Assembly (NCBI RefSeq): GCF_022811725.1
Contig: NZ_CP094527.1
Span: 3,224,001-3,288,000, forward strand
Length of the DNA: 64,000 nucleotides
Reading direction: 5' to 3'
Source of the DNA: Mucilaginibacter sp. SMC90
GTDB taxonomy: Bacteria; Bacteroidota; Bacteroidia; Sphingobacteriales; Sphingobacteriaceae
Of this stretch, positions 9,027 through 18,169 are shown in pieces. The number at the start of each line of letters is the position of its first letter. Within the stretch, counting starts at the first letter, position 1. Position numbers and translations under genes: made by a program. The notes under the pieces were generated by a model that saw only the letters and a program-made list of their open reading frames with translations, was not told the origin of the DNA and searched no databases.

Positions 9027-10370
9027 CTATTCAGTTAGTTGTTTTCCTTTGATTTTGTTGAACACTACACCGATCAATTCTTTTAGCTCGATGTAACCTA
9101 AAACAAAAATGTCGGATATTTTAAATTGCAGGTTCTTCTTCAATGCCCAATAACCAAATATGGCTCCTGTAAAAAATGTAAATATTGATGCAATTGCAAC
9201 GGCATAAAGACTGTGAAATACAAGAATACCTGTAAAATCGCCAATTACGTTAACCGTTAGCATCAGGAACACCTTGATCATGTTAAGGTGCGGTTTGTTG
9301 ATGATATCAAGCGTGATCCCGAAAAACCTGTCGATAGGCAAGAGCATCACGTAACACATAAAAATCCTAAAGATATTGCCGGCATCAGAGTGCTGATATT
9401 TTGCACCGAATATCAACCCAATAATAAGATCGGCAGCTGCAAAACAAACAATGGCAATAGGGGTGAGTGCCATGGTAAGCATACCCGCATATTTCTTCAT
9501 AATATAAGTAACATGCTTTTTATCTCCGCGCTGTACCGCAGCCGACATAGCAGGTAATGCAGTAGAGATAAATGCCCTTAACGGAATTTCAAAAATCTCC
9601 ATAAGCCTCTGCGGGATATAGTAAACAGCCAGCAAATCAGGGCTGAACATGGGCTTTACAATCAGCGTATCCGAGCTTCTGAGCAGGTATGAACTTATGG
9701 ATGTACCTACGCTGAATTTACCAAAATGAGCCATTTGTTTTATAGTATCCCAGCTTTTGTAAGCTATGGTTTTTACCTTGGCCCAACCAATAATAATACA
9801 AATAATGCTACTTAGCAGGTTTGCTGCAAAGTAAGAATAGATGGTTGTTTCAAAATCTGATTTGCCCGCAATAGCTAAGCCCACTACCAGTACCAGGAAG
9901 CCTCCCTGGTTCATCAATTGCAAAATGAACATTTTATCAAAACGTTCTTCGGCCTGGAGTATCCAAAGGCTCACAGCTGATGGCAGGGTACAGAAATAAA
10001 TAAGACTAAACCATTTAAGGGTAATGGCTATATCGGCATCCGGGTTTCTGTAAATCAAATAGATCAACAGGTTTACAACAGCAAATACCAGGGTGATCAT
10101 AAAGCCCAGGTACCAAGTTGACCCGGAAATATTTCTCTTCCTTTCGGTGCTGGAGCCTGAATAGAATTTTATAAGTGAGGTTTGAAGAAAACCGGTGCGA
10201 AAAGTATCTGCCAGTGTAAATACAATCAGGAAAAATACATAATTACCAAAGTCGGGCTTGCTTAACCTGCGGGCCAGCAACGATAATATCACCATCCCCA
10301 AAACTGGTAATACCGCATTGGTTGCCAGCGAAAGCGTGTGTTTGTTTATTAACTTTTTAAATAAACTCAT
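9027..10370 (-). CDS. Polysaccharide flippase (Wzx/MATE-like, lipopolysaccharide biosynthesis protein)
   Basis: A 447-residue polytopic protein with about twelve membrane segments of even spacing and the conserved N-terminal layout of the polysaccharide-exporter superfamily (LARRLSKPDFGNYVFFLIVF). It would flip undecaprenyl-linked repeat units from the cytoplasmic to the periplasmic leaflet. Its companions in the cluster are the polymerase/ligase-like gene upstream and a chain-length regulator, the full set of a Wzx/Wzy-dependent pathway. Spacing to both neighbours is 10-12 bases. Confidence 0.87.
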   Translation of the reverse strand: MSLFKKLINKHTLSLATNAVLPVLGMVILSLLARRLSKPDFGNYVFFLIVFTLADTFRTGFLQTSLIKFYSGSSTERKRNISGSTWYLGFMITLVFAVVNLLIYLIYRNPDADIAITLKWFSLIYFCTLPSAVSLWILQAEERFDKMFILQLMNQGGFLVLVVGLAIAGKSDFETTIYSYFAANLLSSIICIIIGWAKVKTIAYKSWDTIKQMAHFGKFSVGTSISSYLLRSSDTLIVKPMFSPDLLAVYYIPQRLMEIFEIPLRAFISTALPAMSAAVQRGDKKHVTYIMKKYAGMLTMALTPIAIVCFAAADLIIGLIFGAKYQHSDAGNIFRIFMCYVMLLPIDRFFGITLDIINKPHLNMIKVFLMLTVNVIGDFTGILVFHSLYAVAIASIFTFFTGAIFGYWALKKNLQFKISDIFVLGYIELKELIGVVFNKIKGKQLTE

Positions 10371-10380
10371 GTAGATTGTT

Positions 10381-10995
10381 TTACGCTTTCTCCCACGTTT
10401 GTGTTGTGAAATTATACTGTTTTATTACTTTGGCAGGGTTGCCAACCGCTACAGAATAAGGCGGGATATCCCGTGTAACTACACTGCCAGCCCCAATAAC
10501 CGAATGTTTGCCAATGGTTACGCCGGCAGTTACCACACAGTTAGCGCCGATCCATACATTATCATCGATAGTGATTTGTTTAGTAGTAACTTTTTGATGG
10601 CGGGGAGGGATACTTACATCCTGATAACCATGGTTAAGGCCCGAGATAACAACATGTTGCGCCGTCATACTAAATTTGCCTATTTTAACCGGCCCTATTA
10701 TGACGGTACTAATACCAATGCCCGACCCTTCACCGATAAAAACATCACCAACCCCGTTGTTGATCACCGCAAAATCCTCCACAATACTTTTTATACCGAG
10801 GGAAAATTTATTGAAAGGGAAAAGGTCCATTCGTGCATTTCGTCTTACTACGCTTCCCTTGCCGCGCTCATGAAAAAAACGGTTAAGTATCAGTCTAACC
10901 CAAAGCCTTGGCCTTGATTGACCAGGTGGGATCAGCATCCAGTGGACTAACTTTTTTAATTTCGGATTTGATTTTATGGATGATACAATTGACAT
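10381..10995 (-). CDS. Left-handed beta-helix (hexapeptide repeat) acyltransferase
   Basis: A 204-residue protein of the LbH O-acetyltransferase family (WcaF/NodL/MaaT-like). Hexapeptide repeats run from about residue 60 to 185 ([42 protein letters not shown]), and the active-site histidine is in SGLNHGYQD. The end, [13 protein letters not shown], is the classic C-terminal signature. It probably transfers acetyl from acetyl-CoA to a sugar of the repeat unit. It is coupled tightly to the O-antigen ligase/polymerase gene, 8 bases apart. Confidence 0.9.
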   Translation of the reverse strand: MSIVSSIKSNPKLKKLVHWMLIPPGQSRPRLWVRLILNRFFHERGKGSVVRRNARMDLFPFNKFSLGIKSIVEDFAVINNGVGDVFIGEGSGIGISTVIIGPVKIGKFSMTAQHVVISGLNHGYQDVSIPPRHQKVTTKQITIDDNVWIGANCVVTAGVTIGKHSVIGAGSVVTRDIPPYSVAVGNPAKVIKQYNFTTQTWEKA

Positions 10996-11003
10996 CTGCT
11001 TAA

Positions 11004-12512
11004 TTAAATTAGTACTGGCTCTGCACTGGTATTCTTTTTCAAATGCTCCTGCTCCTGATCGTCAATACGTTTGCATACCACCAGAATGGATATGGCCAGG
11101 TAAAACAGGATATTTGACGGATATTGAACGATTGCCTGCTGCGGAAAGTTACCTATGTTAAATGCAAACAGGATCAGTAACATAGCCAGGCAATAGTTTT
11201 TAAGCTCAGGATTTTTGATGCTAAAATAAAAGTTGATACCTGTTTTAAGTACCACAAAAAATAAAGTACAAAATAACAGCAGACCAACCCAGCCCATTTC
11301 TACAGATACACGTACATAACCGCTATCGGGCGGAAACTTAGCCAGCATGGAGTTTGGCGAAAACTTACGGCCCCAAACCCCTACAGAGCCCAAACCACCA
11401 CCAATGGGGTGGGAAAGGATAAAAGGTTTGATCTTTTTCTGATTTTCAGCACGAACGTTATAAGACGGATCATCTGAAGGATTAAAAGCCGTTTGGAAAC
11501 GCTTAATTAGCGGGTTTGAAGTGGGCATCACGATCAGGATACCAAGCAGTGCAGCTGCAACAAGTGTAAAAGTTAAAACGCGGCGGTTAAAATTTAATAC
11601 AGCCAGCATTGACAGCGCTCCCGGCACCAACACATAGGCTGCCCTTGTACCTGAATAAAGCATTACATATAAAAAGAAGCCCGCAATGCAACCCAGCAGC
11701 ACTTTACGTTTAACAGGGATATCACCCATAAGGAGTACTACGCAAAGCAAAGCCCCGATAACCATGTTATATGAAAATGTAACCGGGTCTGAAAATATCC
11801 CGAATTTACGCATGTGACCGTTAATGAATAACAGGCTTACCCGCAGCGGGTCGGCGTATAGATATTTATGCTCGAATGGAAAGAAGCCTATATTTTCTTG
11901 TTGAAAGGCAGAAATCCCTGCAAGTATATCCAGGAAGATCCAAAGTTTTAACAAAGTTTTAATAAACTTTACCGTGCGGATCTGGTACACAAAAACAAAG
12001 TACATGAGCATAATAAAGCCCACAGTACGTACAGTGTAAATCCAGGCTAACCTTGATTCGGCAGATGGATTTACAAACTCAAGCATATTATACCCCAGCC
12101 ATACCAATATCATGTAACTGATGGGGTTTTTAAAATAAGTCCAGTTTTGTTCGGTACGTTGCTTAATGAAAAAACCAAGGATGAGCAGGTAAGTTGTCAT
12201 GTCCATCAACGTGCCTATTGGTACTTCATCCGGCAAAAATTCAGAAACGTAGCTGATAAAAAAAGCGGCTATAATTAATGCACAGATCCCGAACTCGGGA
12301 TAAACGGTAATGGCGAATACGATGGGCAGGCCAATGGTTAATGCCAAAACAGCCCCCACACCAATAAACTCAAGTTTATAAGTTAAAAAGCTTATAACAA
12401 GCGATGTGATCAGCAGGAAAAACAGCGCAAACGGATGCGAAAACTTTTGAACCACAAGGCTTTTCCAAAAGTTTTGCTTAATTCCATTATTGCCTGTTTG
12501 TTCATTACGCAT
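11004..12512 (-). CDS. O-antigen ligase/polymerase (Wzy/WaaL-like) membrane protein
   Basis: A 502-residue protein with about twelve membrane segments and a large periplasmic loop around residues 340-405 that contains IGGGLGSVG and [19 protein letters not shown], the pattern of the O-antigen ligase/Wzy family (PF04932). It would polymerise or ligate repeat units delivered by the flippase. In a cluster without other lipopolysaccharide genes, a Wzy-like polymerase is more likely than a ligase, but the family does not separate the two by sequence. It is followed by the hexapeptide acyltransferase gene 8 bases on. Confidence 0.85.
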   Translation of the reverse strand: MRNEQTGNNGIKQNFWKSLVVQKFSHPFALFFLLITSLVISFLTYKLEFIGVGAVLALTIGLPIVFAITVYPEFGICALIIAAFFISYVSEFLPDEVPIGTLMDMTTYLLILGFFIKQRTEQNWTYFKNPISYMILVWLGYNMLEFVNPSAESRLAWIYTVRTVGFIMLMYFVFVYQIRTVKFIKTLLKLWIFLDILAGISAFQQENIGFFPFEHKYLYADPLRVSLLFINGHMRKFGIFSDPVTFSYNMVIGALLCVVLLMGDIPVKRKVLLGCIAGFFLYVMLYSGTRAAYVLVPGALSMLAVLNFNRRVLTFTLVAAALLGILIVMPTSNPLIKRFQTAFNPSDDPSYNVRAENQKKIKPFILSHPIGGGLGSVGVWGRKFSPNSMLAKFPPDSGYVRVSVEMGWVGLLLFCTLFFVVLKTGINFYFSIKNPELKNYCLAMLLILFAFNIGNFPQQAIVQYPSNILFYLAISILVVCKRIDDQEQEHLKKNTSAEPVLI

Positions 12513-12539
12513 GAGGGTAGAATAGAAATGCTTTTTAAG

Positions 12540-12677
12540 TTACAGGAACAGGATTTTCACGGCCCAAACAAACACACCAATAAATGCAAATACTATAGCC
12601 GCTTTACGTGTTTTTTTTTGAAGCGGACTTAAATCTTCAAACGGATCCTTTTCGGGTTTGGGAGGGTCTATTCTCAT
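12540..12677 (-). CDS. Small single-span membrane protein (45 residues) in the polysaccharide operon
   Basis: An intact short frame, ATG at 12677 to TAA at 12540, of 45 residues. The N-terminal half is polar and proline/acid-rich (MRIDPPKPEKDPFEDLSPLQ), then a basic patch KKTRK, then one hydrophobic span (AAIVFAFIGVFVWAVKILFL) to the end. This is the layout of an inner-membrane peptide with a cytoplasmic N terminus. It fills the gap between the chain-length ATPase and polymerase genes, with 44 and 27 bases on either side, same strand. No family is recognised; a regulatory or assembly partner of the Wzy/Wzc proteins is a guess from position. Confidence 0.65.
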   Translation of the reverse strand: MRIDPPKPEKDPFEDLSPLQKKTRKAAIVFAFIGVFVWAVKILFL

Positions 12678-12721
12678 TTTAAGTAGTATTGATATTTAAC
12701 GATGCTTTGCGGGCAGGCTAA

Positions 12722-14887
12722 CTATGAGTTTTTCTCTTTTTTCTGATTGTAATCAGTTTTATTAAGCACCCAACCGGCAAACTTATTTTCCAGTCCTTTT
12801 AAATAGGTGATGTATTGCTTCTGAGGGTTAGTTATCTTTTTATTGGCTTCAAAAACCGCTATGGTTTTATTGGCAAATAATAACCACTCTTTTGATTTGT
12901 TAAGCGCCGTAAGCGGTGCTGTATCAATGATCACTACATCGTATTTTGACCTAAGCTCATCAAATTTGCTTTTCACAAATGCCTCGCTGCCAATTTCAAG
13001 TAAGGTTACATCGCCGCCGCGGTTGCCTAAAACAGTAGTGTTTGAACTGGTAAGCTCCGGCTGGCCAAATTGGCTGTTTTTAAAATAGTCTTCCAGGTAA
13101 ACCTGCGGCTGGGCAGTATTACTAATAGTAGCATTGTTAAAGTTACCATCAATTAAAAGTACCCTTTTGTTAATCATGGAATAAGAATAGGCCAGGCTTA
13201 TAGCAAGCAGGGTTTTACCCTCGGTGGGTTCAATGCTTGTTATGGCTAAAACTTTTTCTCCTCTTAATTCCTGATCAATTTCAAACCTTATAGAGCGTAG
13301 CAGCTCTTTAAAGGTTTTCATTTTATCCCGGTGTTCAACATCCCAAAGCTTACGCAAGTCCAGGTTTTCACCGCTTATCTTGTTTAAATAGCCCAACAAT
13401 GGCAGCTGGGTTTTGTTAACCAGTTCTGTTGGGTTTTTAATGGTATCATCAATATAGAACAAAACAAACAGCCAAAAAATGCAGGCGAACAAGCTACCTA
13501 TGCCGCTTAATATAATGAGCAGCATCTTTTTAGACGGCTGGGCCACATCCGGCTGGGCCATTTCAACCTGGATAAGTTTTATCGAAAAGTTTGAGCGCAG
13601 GTTGGTTTCGTTGTATTTGTTTAATACGTCAAGATATTCTTTACCTGCAATATCAATATCAAAATCGTAGGTTTTTACTTTAGCATCAAACGGAACAAGG
13701 CGCGAGAATTTGGCATTAAGATTGGCAAGCTCTCCATTGATTGATTTAACGCTGTACTTAGCCAGATCACGTGAAACTTCTAACGTAAGCTTTTGTTTGA
13801 TCTGATCGTCTTTTGCAACAAGCGGATTAGTAATGTACTTGTCAGATGTTAAGTTGATTTGATTGGCAAGTTGTGTTTGTAACGAATCCAGCGATTCTTT
13901 ATACTTGTTATTGAACCCGCTGCGCACATACTGATCTTCAAGGGTGTGCAGTTGTTCCTGGGTTGAAATAATAGCCTGGTTATATTTGTTGGTTACTGCT
14001 TCAACGTATTTTCTTTCATCGGGCGAAAACTTTTGATTAATGGCATCAATAGCTCCTTGGTATGATATTACGTCCTTATCGGCCTGCAACTTTTTATCAT
14101 TGTAAACCATGATCTGCCCAAAAATGGCTTTTGACTGCTCGTCAAGGTTCAATACACCATTTTCAATTTTGTACTGTTGTAGCTCGCCCGTTTTTTCGCT
14201 AAGTGCTTTGCGCTTGGCATCTAACAGGTTTGATAAAAATGTTACTGCGTTTGATTCGTTTTGCTTTACGCTCTGAGTATAATAATCAATAAACTGTTTA
14301 GATAGCGTATTTACCACGAAAGCCGATAGCTGCGGGTTTTCTGAGTCAAAGCTAACAGCAATAAAGTCACTGCCCTCATCACGGGTAATTACCAGCTCCT
14401 TCATCAGGTTACGCTCATCGTATTTCATCGATCTGAGCAGTTCAATCAGGGTGTTTTCGGTTTTATCGTAAACAGACAGAGGCTGAAGAGTGGCAAATTT
14501 CTTTTTAAGAATTGCCAACGCATTGTCCTTTTCGTAAGGGTGCATTTCAAGCAATTCTTTACTTGCCTTACGAAAGGGGGCAGGGTCGCTCAGGTCATGG
14601 ATCATAAGCGAATAAGAAACCTGGTCAACAAGTTTCTTTAACTTCATGATAGCAATCAGGTTGCTGAACTCGCGGTCAACCTGTTGCTCTTGTACGTTGG
14701 CAGTGGCATCCTTATCAAGCAAGTGCCTGGAGGCATCAATAATACCCGTAGCTATTTCCGCGTGCGACTGGTAATCATCGGGTAAGTTTTTTACCAGGAA
14801 AAACGAAGCTATTACCGCTACAAGCGGTATAATTATCAGCGTATTTCGGTGTTTTTTTAGTAGATTAAAAAAATTGCCTATCTCCAT
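12722..14887 (-). CDS. Wzc-like polysaccharide chain-length determinant with BY-kinase-type ATPase domain
   Basis: A 721-residue polysaccharide co-polymerase. A Wzz domain opens with a membrane segment (about 16-33) and is followed by a long periplasmic coiled-coil region (about 200-380) and a second membrane segment (about 455-480). The cytoplasmic ATPase has a Walker A SIEPTEGKT (about 550-558), a Walker A' VLLIDGNF and a Walker B VVIIDTA (about 650). Usually it controls polymer length and export with an outer-membrane partner, encoded next door. Odd point: the C-terminal tail (NKTDYNQKKEKNS) has a single Tyr instead of the Tyr cluster of classical tyrosine autokinases. Confidence 0.88.
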   Translation of the reverse strand: MEIGNFFNLLKKHRNTLIIIPLVAVIASFFLVKNLPDDYQSHAEIATGIIDASRHLLDKDATANVQEQQVDREFSNLIAIMKLKKLVDQVSYSLMIHDLSDPAPFRKASKELLEMHPYEKDNALAILKKKFATLQPLSVYDKTENTLIELLRSMKYDERNLMKELVITRDEGSDFIAVSFDSENPQLSAFVVNTLSKQFIDYYTQSVKQNESNAVTFLSNLLDAKRKALSEKTGELQQYKIENGVLNLDEQSKAIFGQIMVYNDKKLQADKDVISYQGAIDAINQKFSPDERKYVEAVTNKYNQAIISTQEQLHTLEDQYVRSGFNNKYKESLDSLQTQLANQINLTSDKYITNPLVAKDDQIKQKLTLEVSRDLAKYSVKSINGELANLNAKFSRLVPFDAKVKTYDFDIDIAGKEYLDVLNKYNETNLRSNFSIKLIQVEMAQPDVAQPSKKMLLIILSGIGSLFACIFWLFVLFYIDDTIKNPTELVNKTQLPLLGYLNKISGENLDLRKLWDVEHRDKMKTFKELLRSIRFEIDQELRGEKVLAITSIEPTEGKTLLAISLAYSYSMINKRVLLIDGNFNNATISNTAQPQVYLEDYFKNSQFGQPELTSSNTTVLGNRGGDVTLLEIGSEAFVKSKFDELRSKYDVVIIDTAPLTALNKSKEWLLFANKTIAVFEANKKITNPQKQYITYLKGLENKFAGWVLNKTDYNQKKEKNS

Positions 14888-14890
14888 TTG

Positions 14891-15574
14891 TTACTTAACG
14901 TCTTCTAATTTGGTGCCCAATAATTCTTCAAGATTGGTCTTGGCTGTAAATGTCGCTAATTCAGCTTGTACTTTAAAGGAGTTCTGGTTGTATAAACTGT
15001 TAAGTTGTTCGTTATAAATCTGAAAAGTTGTTTCACCTTTTTGGAATGCGTATTTTAATTGCTTTACGGCGCTTTCTGCATCTATAACAGCATTCGAGCG
15101 CATCCTCAAATCGGCCTGGGCCTCAAGATAAGTAAAATAGAATCGTTTAATCTGAGCTTCAAGGCTTAACATATATTCGGCTTGTTGATACTCAGCTACC
15201 TTATAGGTTTCTTTTGCCTGGCGGATGGCCCCGGGCCTTGAAAATAACTGCCCTATGTTTAACGAAAGGGCTAACTGGTAACCTTTAAATATTGTAGGCT
15301 GCGAAATATTGATGGATGTTTGCGGGCTATAGATGTATGACGCCGTTAAACCATCAAGCCACGAAAACACAGTTGAGTTATAAAGCCCTTTAGCTGCATT
15401 TACCTGACTTTGACGTGCTTTAACTTCCGGGTAATTCCTTTTAGCAGTAGCTATCAGTTTTTCGAGATACGGGTAGTTAATATCACTTATAAATGAATTT
15501 TGCTGTGCTTGCGCACGGCTTGTAAATAAAAGAACGATTATAAAAAGATAAGTGAGCTTTAATTTCACAGGCAT
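14891..15574 (-). CDS. Half-length TolC-family outer membrane protein
   Basis: A 227-residue secreted protein. The ATG at 15574 gives a clean signal peptide ending SRAQAQQ; a longer frame exists but its N-terminal extension is not signal-like. The mature part shows the helical TolC pattern (YPEVKARQSQVNAAKGLYNS, then FYFTYLEAQADLRMRSNAV and FQIYNEQLNSLYNQ). Normal TolC-family members are about 400-480 residues with two such repeats, so this is one repeat unit. It follows the Wzc gene's upstream position exactly where Wza-type exporters are encoded, so it may be the outer-membrane channel of the system. Stop and the next start are three bases apart. Confidence 0.78.
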   Translation of the reverse strand: MPVKLKLTYLFIIVLLFTSRAQAQQNSFISDINYPYLEKLIATAKRNYPEVKARQSQVNAAKGLYNSTVFSWLDGLTASYIYSPQTSINISQPTIFKGYQLALSLNIGQLFSRPGAIRQAKETYKVAEYQQAEYMLSLEAQIKRFYFTYLEAQADLRMRSNAVIDAESAVKQLKYAFQKGETTFQIYNEQLNSLYNQNSFKVQAELATFTAKTNLEELLGTKLEDVK

Positions 15575-15578
15575 GATG

Positions 15579-16667
15579 TTATACTTTTTCTTTTTGGAAC
15601 AGGGCGGGAACTGTACCCACAATAATTTTTAAATCTAACCAAACAGAATATTTCTGCGCATAAAAGTTATCTAATTTTTTCCTTTCACGTTCAGACATGT
15701 CTTCTTTACCGCGTTTACTGATCTGCCATAAGCCCGTTAAACCAGCAGGGCCAAGAAAACGCATCGACCATTCATTAGAGGTAAGCATCTCGGCCTCGTA
15801 CAGCGGTAATGGCCTGTTGCCTACTACCGACATATCACCACGTAAGATGTTGAACAATTGGGGCAGCTCGTCCAAACTTGAGTTACGGAGGAAATTGCCC
15901 AATTTAGTAATACGCGGGTCGTTCTTGATCTTAACGAAGGCCACTTTGTTGTCGCCGGCTTCTGATGCGTACTGATTATTTTCTGCAGATAATTTAGCAA
16001 GTAACTGATCGGCATCTGTACGCATCGATCTGAACTTATAAAAATCAAATACCTTATAACCTGTACCTACACGTTTGCTTTTGTAAAACACCGGTCCTTT
16101 AGAATCCAGTTTGATCAAAATAGCAACAACCAACATAACAGGCGATAATGCCAGCATCATACCACCAGAAATCACCAGGTCGATAAGGCGTTTACCGGCT
16201 GGCATTTTATACGCGGTATCAACTACTTTTGATAGCTCGAGCAATTTGGGTTTTATCAGTTTAAAGCGTACCAAAAAGTTAAGCCTTTCACGTAGGTCGC
16301 TTATCGAAAAGGGCTCACCGTAAAAATCATGAACTTTAAGTTTGATAGCCTGCTGCCTTAATGATTTATCATTTTGTGATGAAAGCAACACAATGATCAA
16401 ACCGTTTAACAGGAAGCTTTTTTTAACTTCATCAACAAGCTTAATCCATTTACCGGCGGCGTCTACTTCAACCAGGATAATATCCGGAACGGATAAAATA
16501 GATTGATCTCCTAAATACTCGGTAAGTTGGTCAATAGAGGTGCTGTACGCAATTTTAAACCCTTCATTTAAGCCATTAGAGATCTTTTCCTTAAATTCAG
16601 TACCGGCATAAGCTATCCTGATGTTAGAACCTGAGCTTTCGTTCCAATCAGATGTTTGATGATTCAT
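15579..16667 (-). CDS. Initiating sugar transferase fused to a pseudo-receiver domain
   Basis: A 362-residue fusion. The C-terminal two thirds (about 155-362) is a bacterial sugar transferase (WcaJ/PglC superfamily): GKRLIDLVISGG, a membrane segment, FDFYKFRSMRTDADQ, SSLDELPQLFNILRGDMSVVG and GLTGLWQISKRG. It links the first sugar phosphate to undecaprenyl phosphate. The N-terminal ~120 residues align with a receiver fold, but the acidic pair is absent (YAGTE), the phospho-acceptor position reads LVEVD (Asp to Glu) and the conserved Lys is Glu (GEPFS). It overlaps the upstream response-regulator gene by 20 bases, which suggests translational coupling and direct receiver-receiver interplay. 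Confidence 0.88.
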   Translation of the reverse strand: MNHQTSDWNESSGSNIRIAYAGTEFKEKISNGLNEGFKIAYSTSIDQLTEYLGDQSILSVPDIILVEVDAAGKWIKLVDEVKKSFLLNGLIIVLLSSQNDKSLRQQAIKLKVHDFYGEPFSISDLRERLNFLVRFKLIKPKLLELSKVVDTAYKMPAGKRLIDLVISGGMMLALSPVMLVVAILIKLDSKGPVFYKSKRVGTGYKVFDFYKFRSMRTDADQLLAKLSAENNQYASEAGDNKVAFVKIKNDPRITKLGNFLRNSSLDELPQLFNILRGDMSVVGNRPLPLYEAEMLTSNEWSMRFLGPAGLTGLWQISKRGKEDMSERERKKLDNFYAQKYSVWLDLKIIVGTVPALFQKEKV

Positions 16668-17034
16668 AAACTTGTAAAACTTGGTTAATGGCTGTTTTTA
16701 ATGCGGTTGGGTTAAAAGGTTTATGTATGTAAGCATCAACCTTAAAAGGCATGGCGCTTACCTGGGCGTCAAGATCATGGGCTGCAGAAAGCAGTATAAC
16801 CGGGATCTCGCGATAAAAGCCGCTGATTTTTACATTTTTAACAAACGACTGTCCGTCAAAATAAGGCATTTGAAGGTCGGATATTATTAATTCTGGCATA
16901 TTGCCGTCTTCAAGCCAGCTAAAGGCTTCAATGCCGTTATTTTTAACTACAATATCATATTCTTTTGAAAGAATAAAGTTTAGAAGTTTTAATATGCTCA
17001 GGTCGTCGTCTACGATAAGTAACGTTCTTTTCAT
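16648..17034 (-). CDS. Stand-alone response regulator receiver protein
   Basis: A 128-residue single receiver domain with all canonical residues: VDDD at 8-11, SDLQMPYFDG with D53, LLSAAH for the conserved Ser/Thr, and HKPFNP for the conserved lysine. There is no output domain, so it signals by protein contact (CheY/Spo0F style). It is the first gene of the polysaccharide operon and overlaps the pseudo-receiver/sugar-transferase gene by 20 bases; control of that enzyme is an attractive inference. No histidine kinase is adjacent, and the gene upstream is an unrelated VOC protein. Confidence 0.9.
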   Translation of the reverse strand: MKRTLLIVDDDLSILKLLNFILSKEYDIVVKNNGIEAFSWLEDGNMPELIISDLQMPYFDGQSFVKNVKISGFYREIPVILLSAAHDLDAQVSAMPFKVDAYIHKPFNPTALKTAINQVLQVYESSNI

Positions 17035-17269
17035 GCTTAATTAATTGGGGTTAAATTATGGGAGATAAGCAGTTGTTATTATTAATATATTGGGATTTTA
17101 TTATTGTTGTTATAGCGATACTTGATATCAAAAAAAATAAATTAATAAACATGTTAATAAGAAAGAAATACAACCGTAAGCTATTTTAACTGAAAGCTAA
17201 GTATGAAATAAACTATCGGATAATTTTTTTCCTTTTGTTTCTCACTGTAATTATAGGCAAAAAACATTC

Positions 17270-17312
17270 CTGAAATAAAAAACAACCGTAATTATAAGCT
17301 TTACGGCTGTTT
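17270..17312 (-). terminator. Rho-independent terminator after the VOC gene
   Basis: Arms 17280-17291 and 17301-17312 pair over 12 positions with one mismatch and a 9-base loop. Read on the minus strand the stem runs into TTTTATTTC. It lies 148 bases past the stop of the VOC gene at 17460 and upstream of the polysaccharide operon, so it insulates the two. The rest of the 425-base gap (17035-17459) is AT-rich, presumably holds the operon promoter, and shows no gene. Confidence 0.6.
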
Positions 17313-17459
17313 ATACGATATTATACGGAGAATAGTTGTGAAAAAAGCGAGAAATTAACGCAAAGTTAATAGATGTACCGAGGAATTTATTCCCACAGAA
17401 GGTAAGGGTAATTCCCCAAAATGGGATAAATTTATACCTGTTTACAGGTATACGCAGAT

Positions 17460-17843
17460 TTACTTTTCTATAACTGATAAGAAATTTCCTGCGGGGTCTT
17501 TAAACCATGCTATTTTGGGGCCGCCACTGAGAAATACTCCTTTTTCGTTTGTCTTAAAATTTTCCTGATTGTAAATTTCAAATTTAACTCCGCGGGAGCT
17601 GAGTTCGTCAACAGTTGTTTCTACATCATCAACCGGAAAGTTTAAAATAGTGAAGGTGGCAGGCGTATGGTTATCTTTGGTGTATATCAAAATGGGGGTA
17701 CTGCCTGCAATATTAAGGTTAAGCAACCCTTCCATTTCAGGAACGTCAGTTACATTCAGGCCGAGCACACCGGCGTAAAATGCCCTTGCTTTAGCTGTAT
17801 CATCTACAGAAAATCCGCTGAACGCTTTGCTTTCTTCTAACAT
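17460..17843 (-). CDS. VOC-family (glyoxalase/bleomycin-resistance-like) protein
   Basis: A 127-residue protein with the paired beta-alpha-beta-beta-beta modules of the vicinal oxygen chelate superfamily. It begins [28 protein letters not shown] and ends [17 protein letters not shown], whose final Glu is a common metal ligand. The family covers lyases, dioxygenases and drug-binding proteins; the substrate here cannot be told. It is separated from the polysaccharide operon by a terminator and from the next upstream gene by about 65 bases. Confidence 0.85.
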   Translation of the reverse strand: MLEESKAFSGFSVDDTAKARAFYAGVLGLNVTDVPEMEGLLNLNIAGSTPILIYTKDNHTPATFTILNFPVDDVETTVDELSSRGVKFEIYNQENFKTNEKGVFLSGGPKIAWFKDPAGNFLSVIEK

Positions 17844-17908
17844 AACAATAGGTTTTGTGTTAATGATATTACCCTGCTTTTAAATGATTTGTTTTCCGAA
17901 ATATGAAA

Positions 17909-18130
17909 TTAATCGGCCAAAACTTCGGCACGGCAGCCTAATTCGTTCAAAAAAATAATCAGCGATTTTGCACATAAGGTGCCGTTATCACATTGCACCC
18001 GCAATATTCTGTCGCAATCATCCAAATCAAAATTGGCTTTATGGTTTCCGAATGCTTTGTGAATGGCATCCAAAAGCATGCTGGCCTGATGGCGTTTATT
18101 TACATTGGTTTTAAAAACTTCTACCATCAT
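17909..18130 (-). CDS. Small protein with likely ferredoxin-like fold, unknown function
   Basis: A 73-residue protein, unrecognised. The pattern of a strand (VEVFKTNV), a helix (ASMLLDAIHKAF), two strands (KANFDL, ILRVQCDNG) and a final helix-strand (SLIIFLNELG-CRAEVL) suggests a beta-alpha-beta-beta-alpha-beta fold like heavy-metal-associated chaperones. It lacks their CxxC; the cysteines are single and spread. A second ATG lies at residue 2. It sits between two VOC genes on the same strand without overlap. Confidence 0.65.
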   Translation of the reverse strand: MMVEVFKTNVNKRHQASMLLDAIHKAFGNHKANFDLDDCDRILRVQCDNGTLCAKSLIIFLNELGCRAEVLAD

Positions 18131-18169
18131 CAGTTTTAGTTAGTGGGTACTTTTAATGGAGATAAGAAA

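Noticed and set aside
17361..17368. TAnnTTTG-like -7 box upstream of the polysaccharide operon on the minus strand
   Set aside because: No matching TTG at the right distance, and the terminator at 17270-17312 lies between it and the operon.
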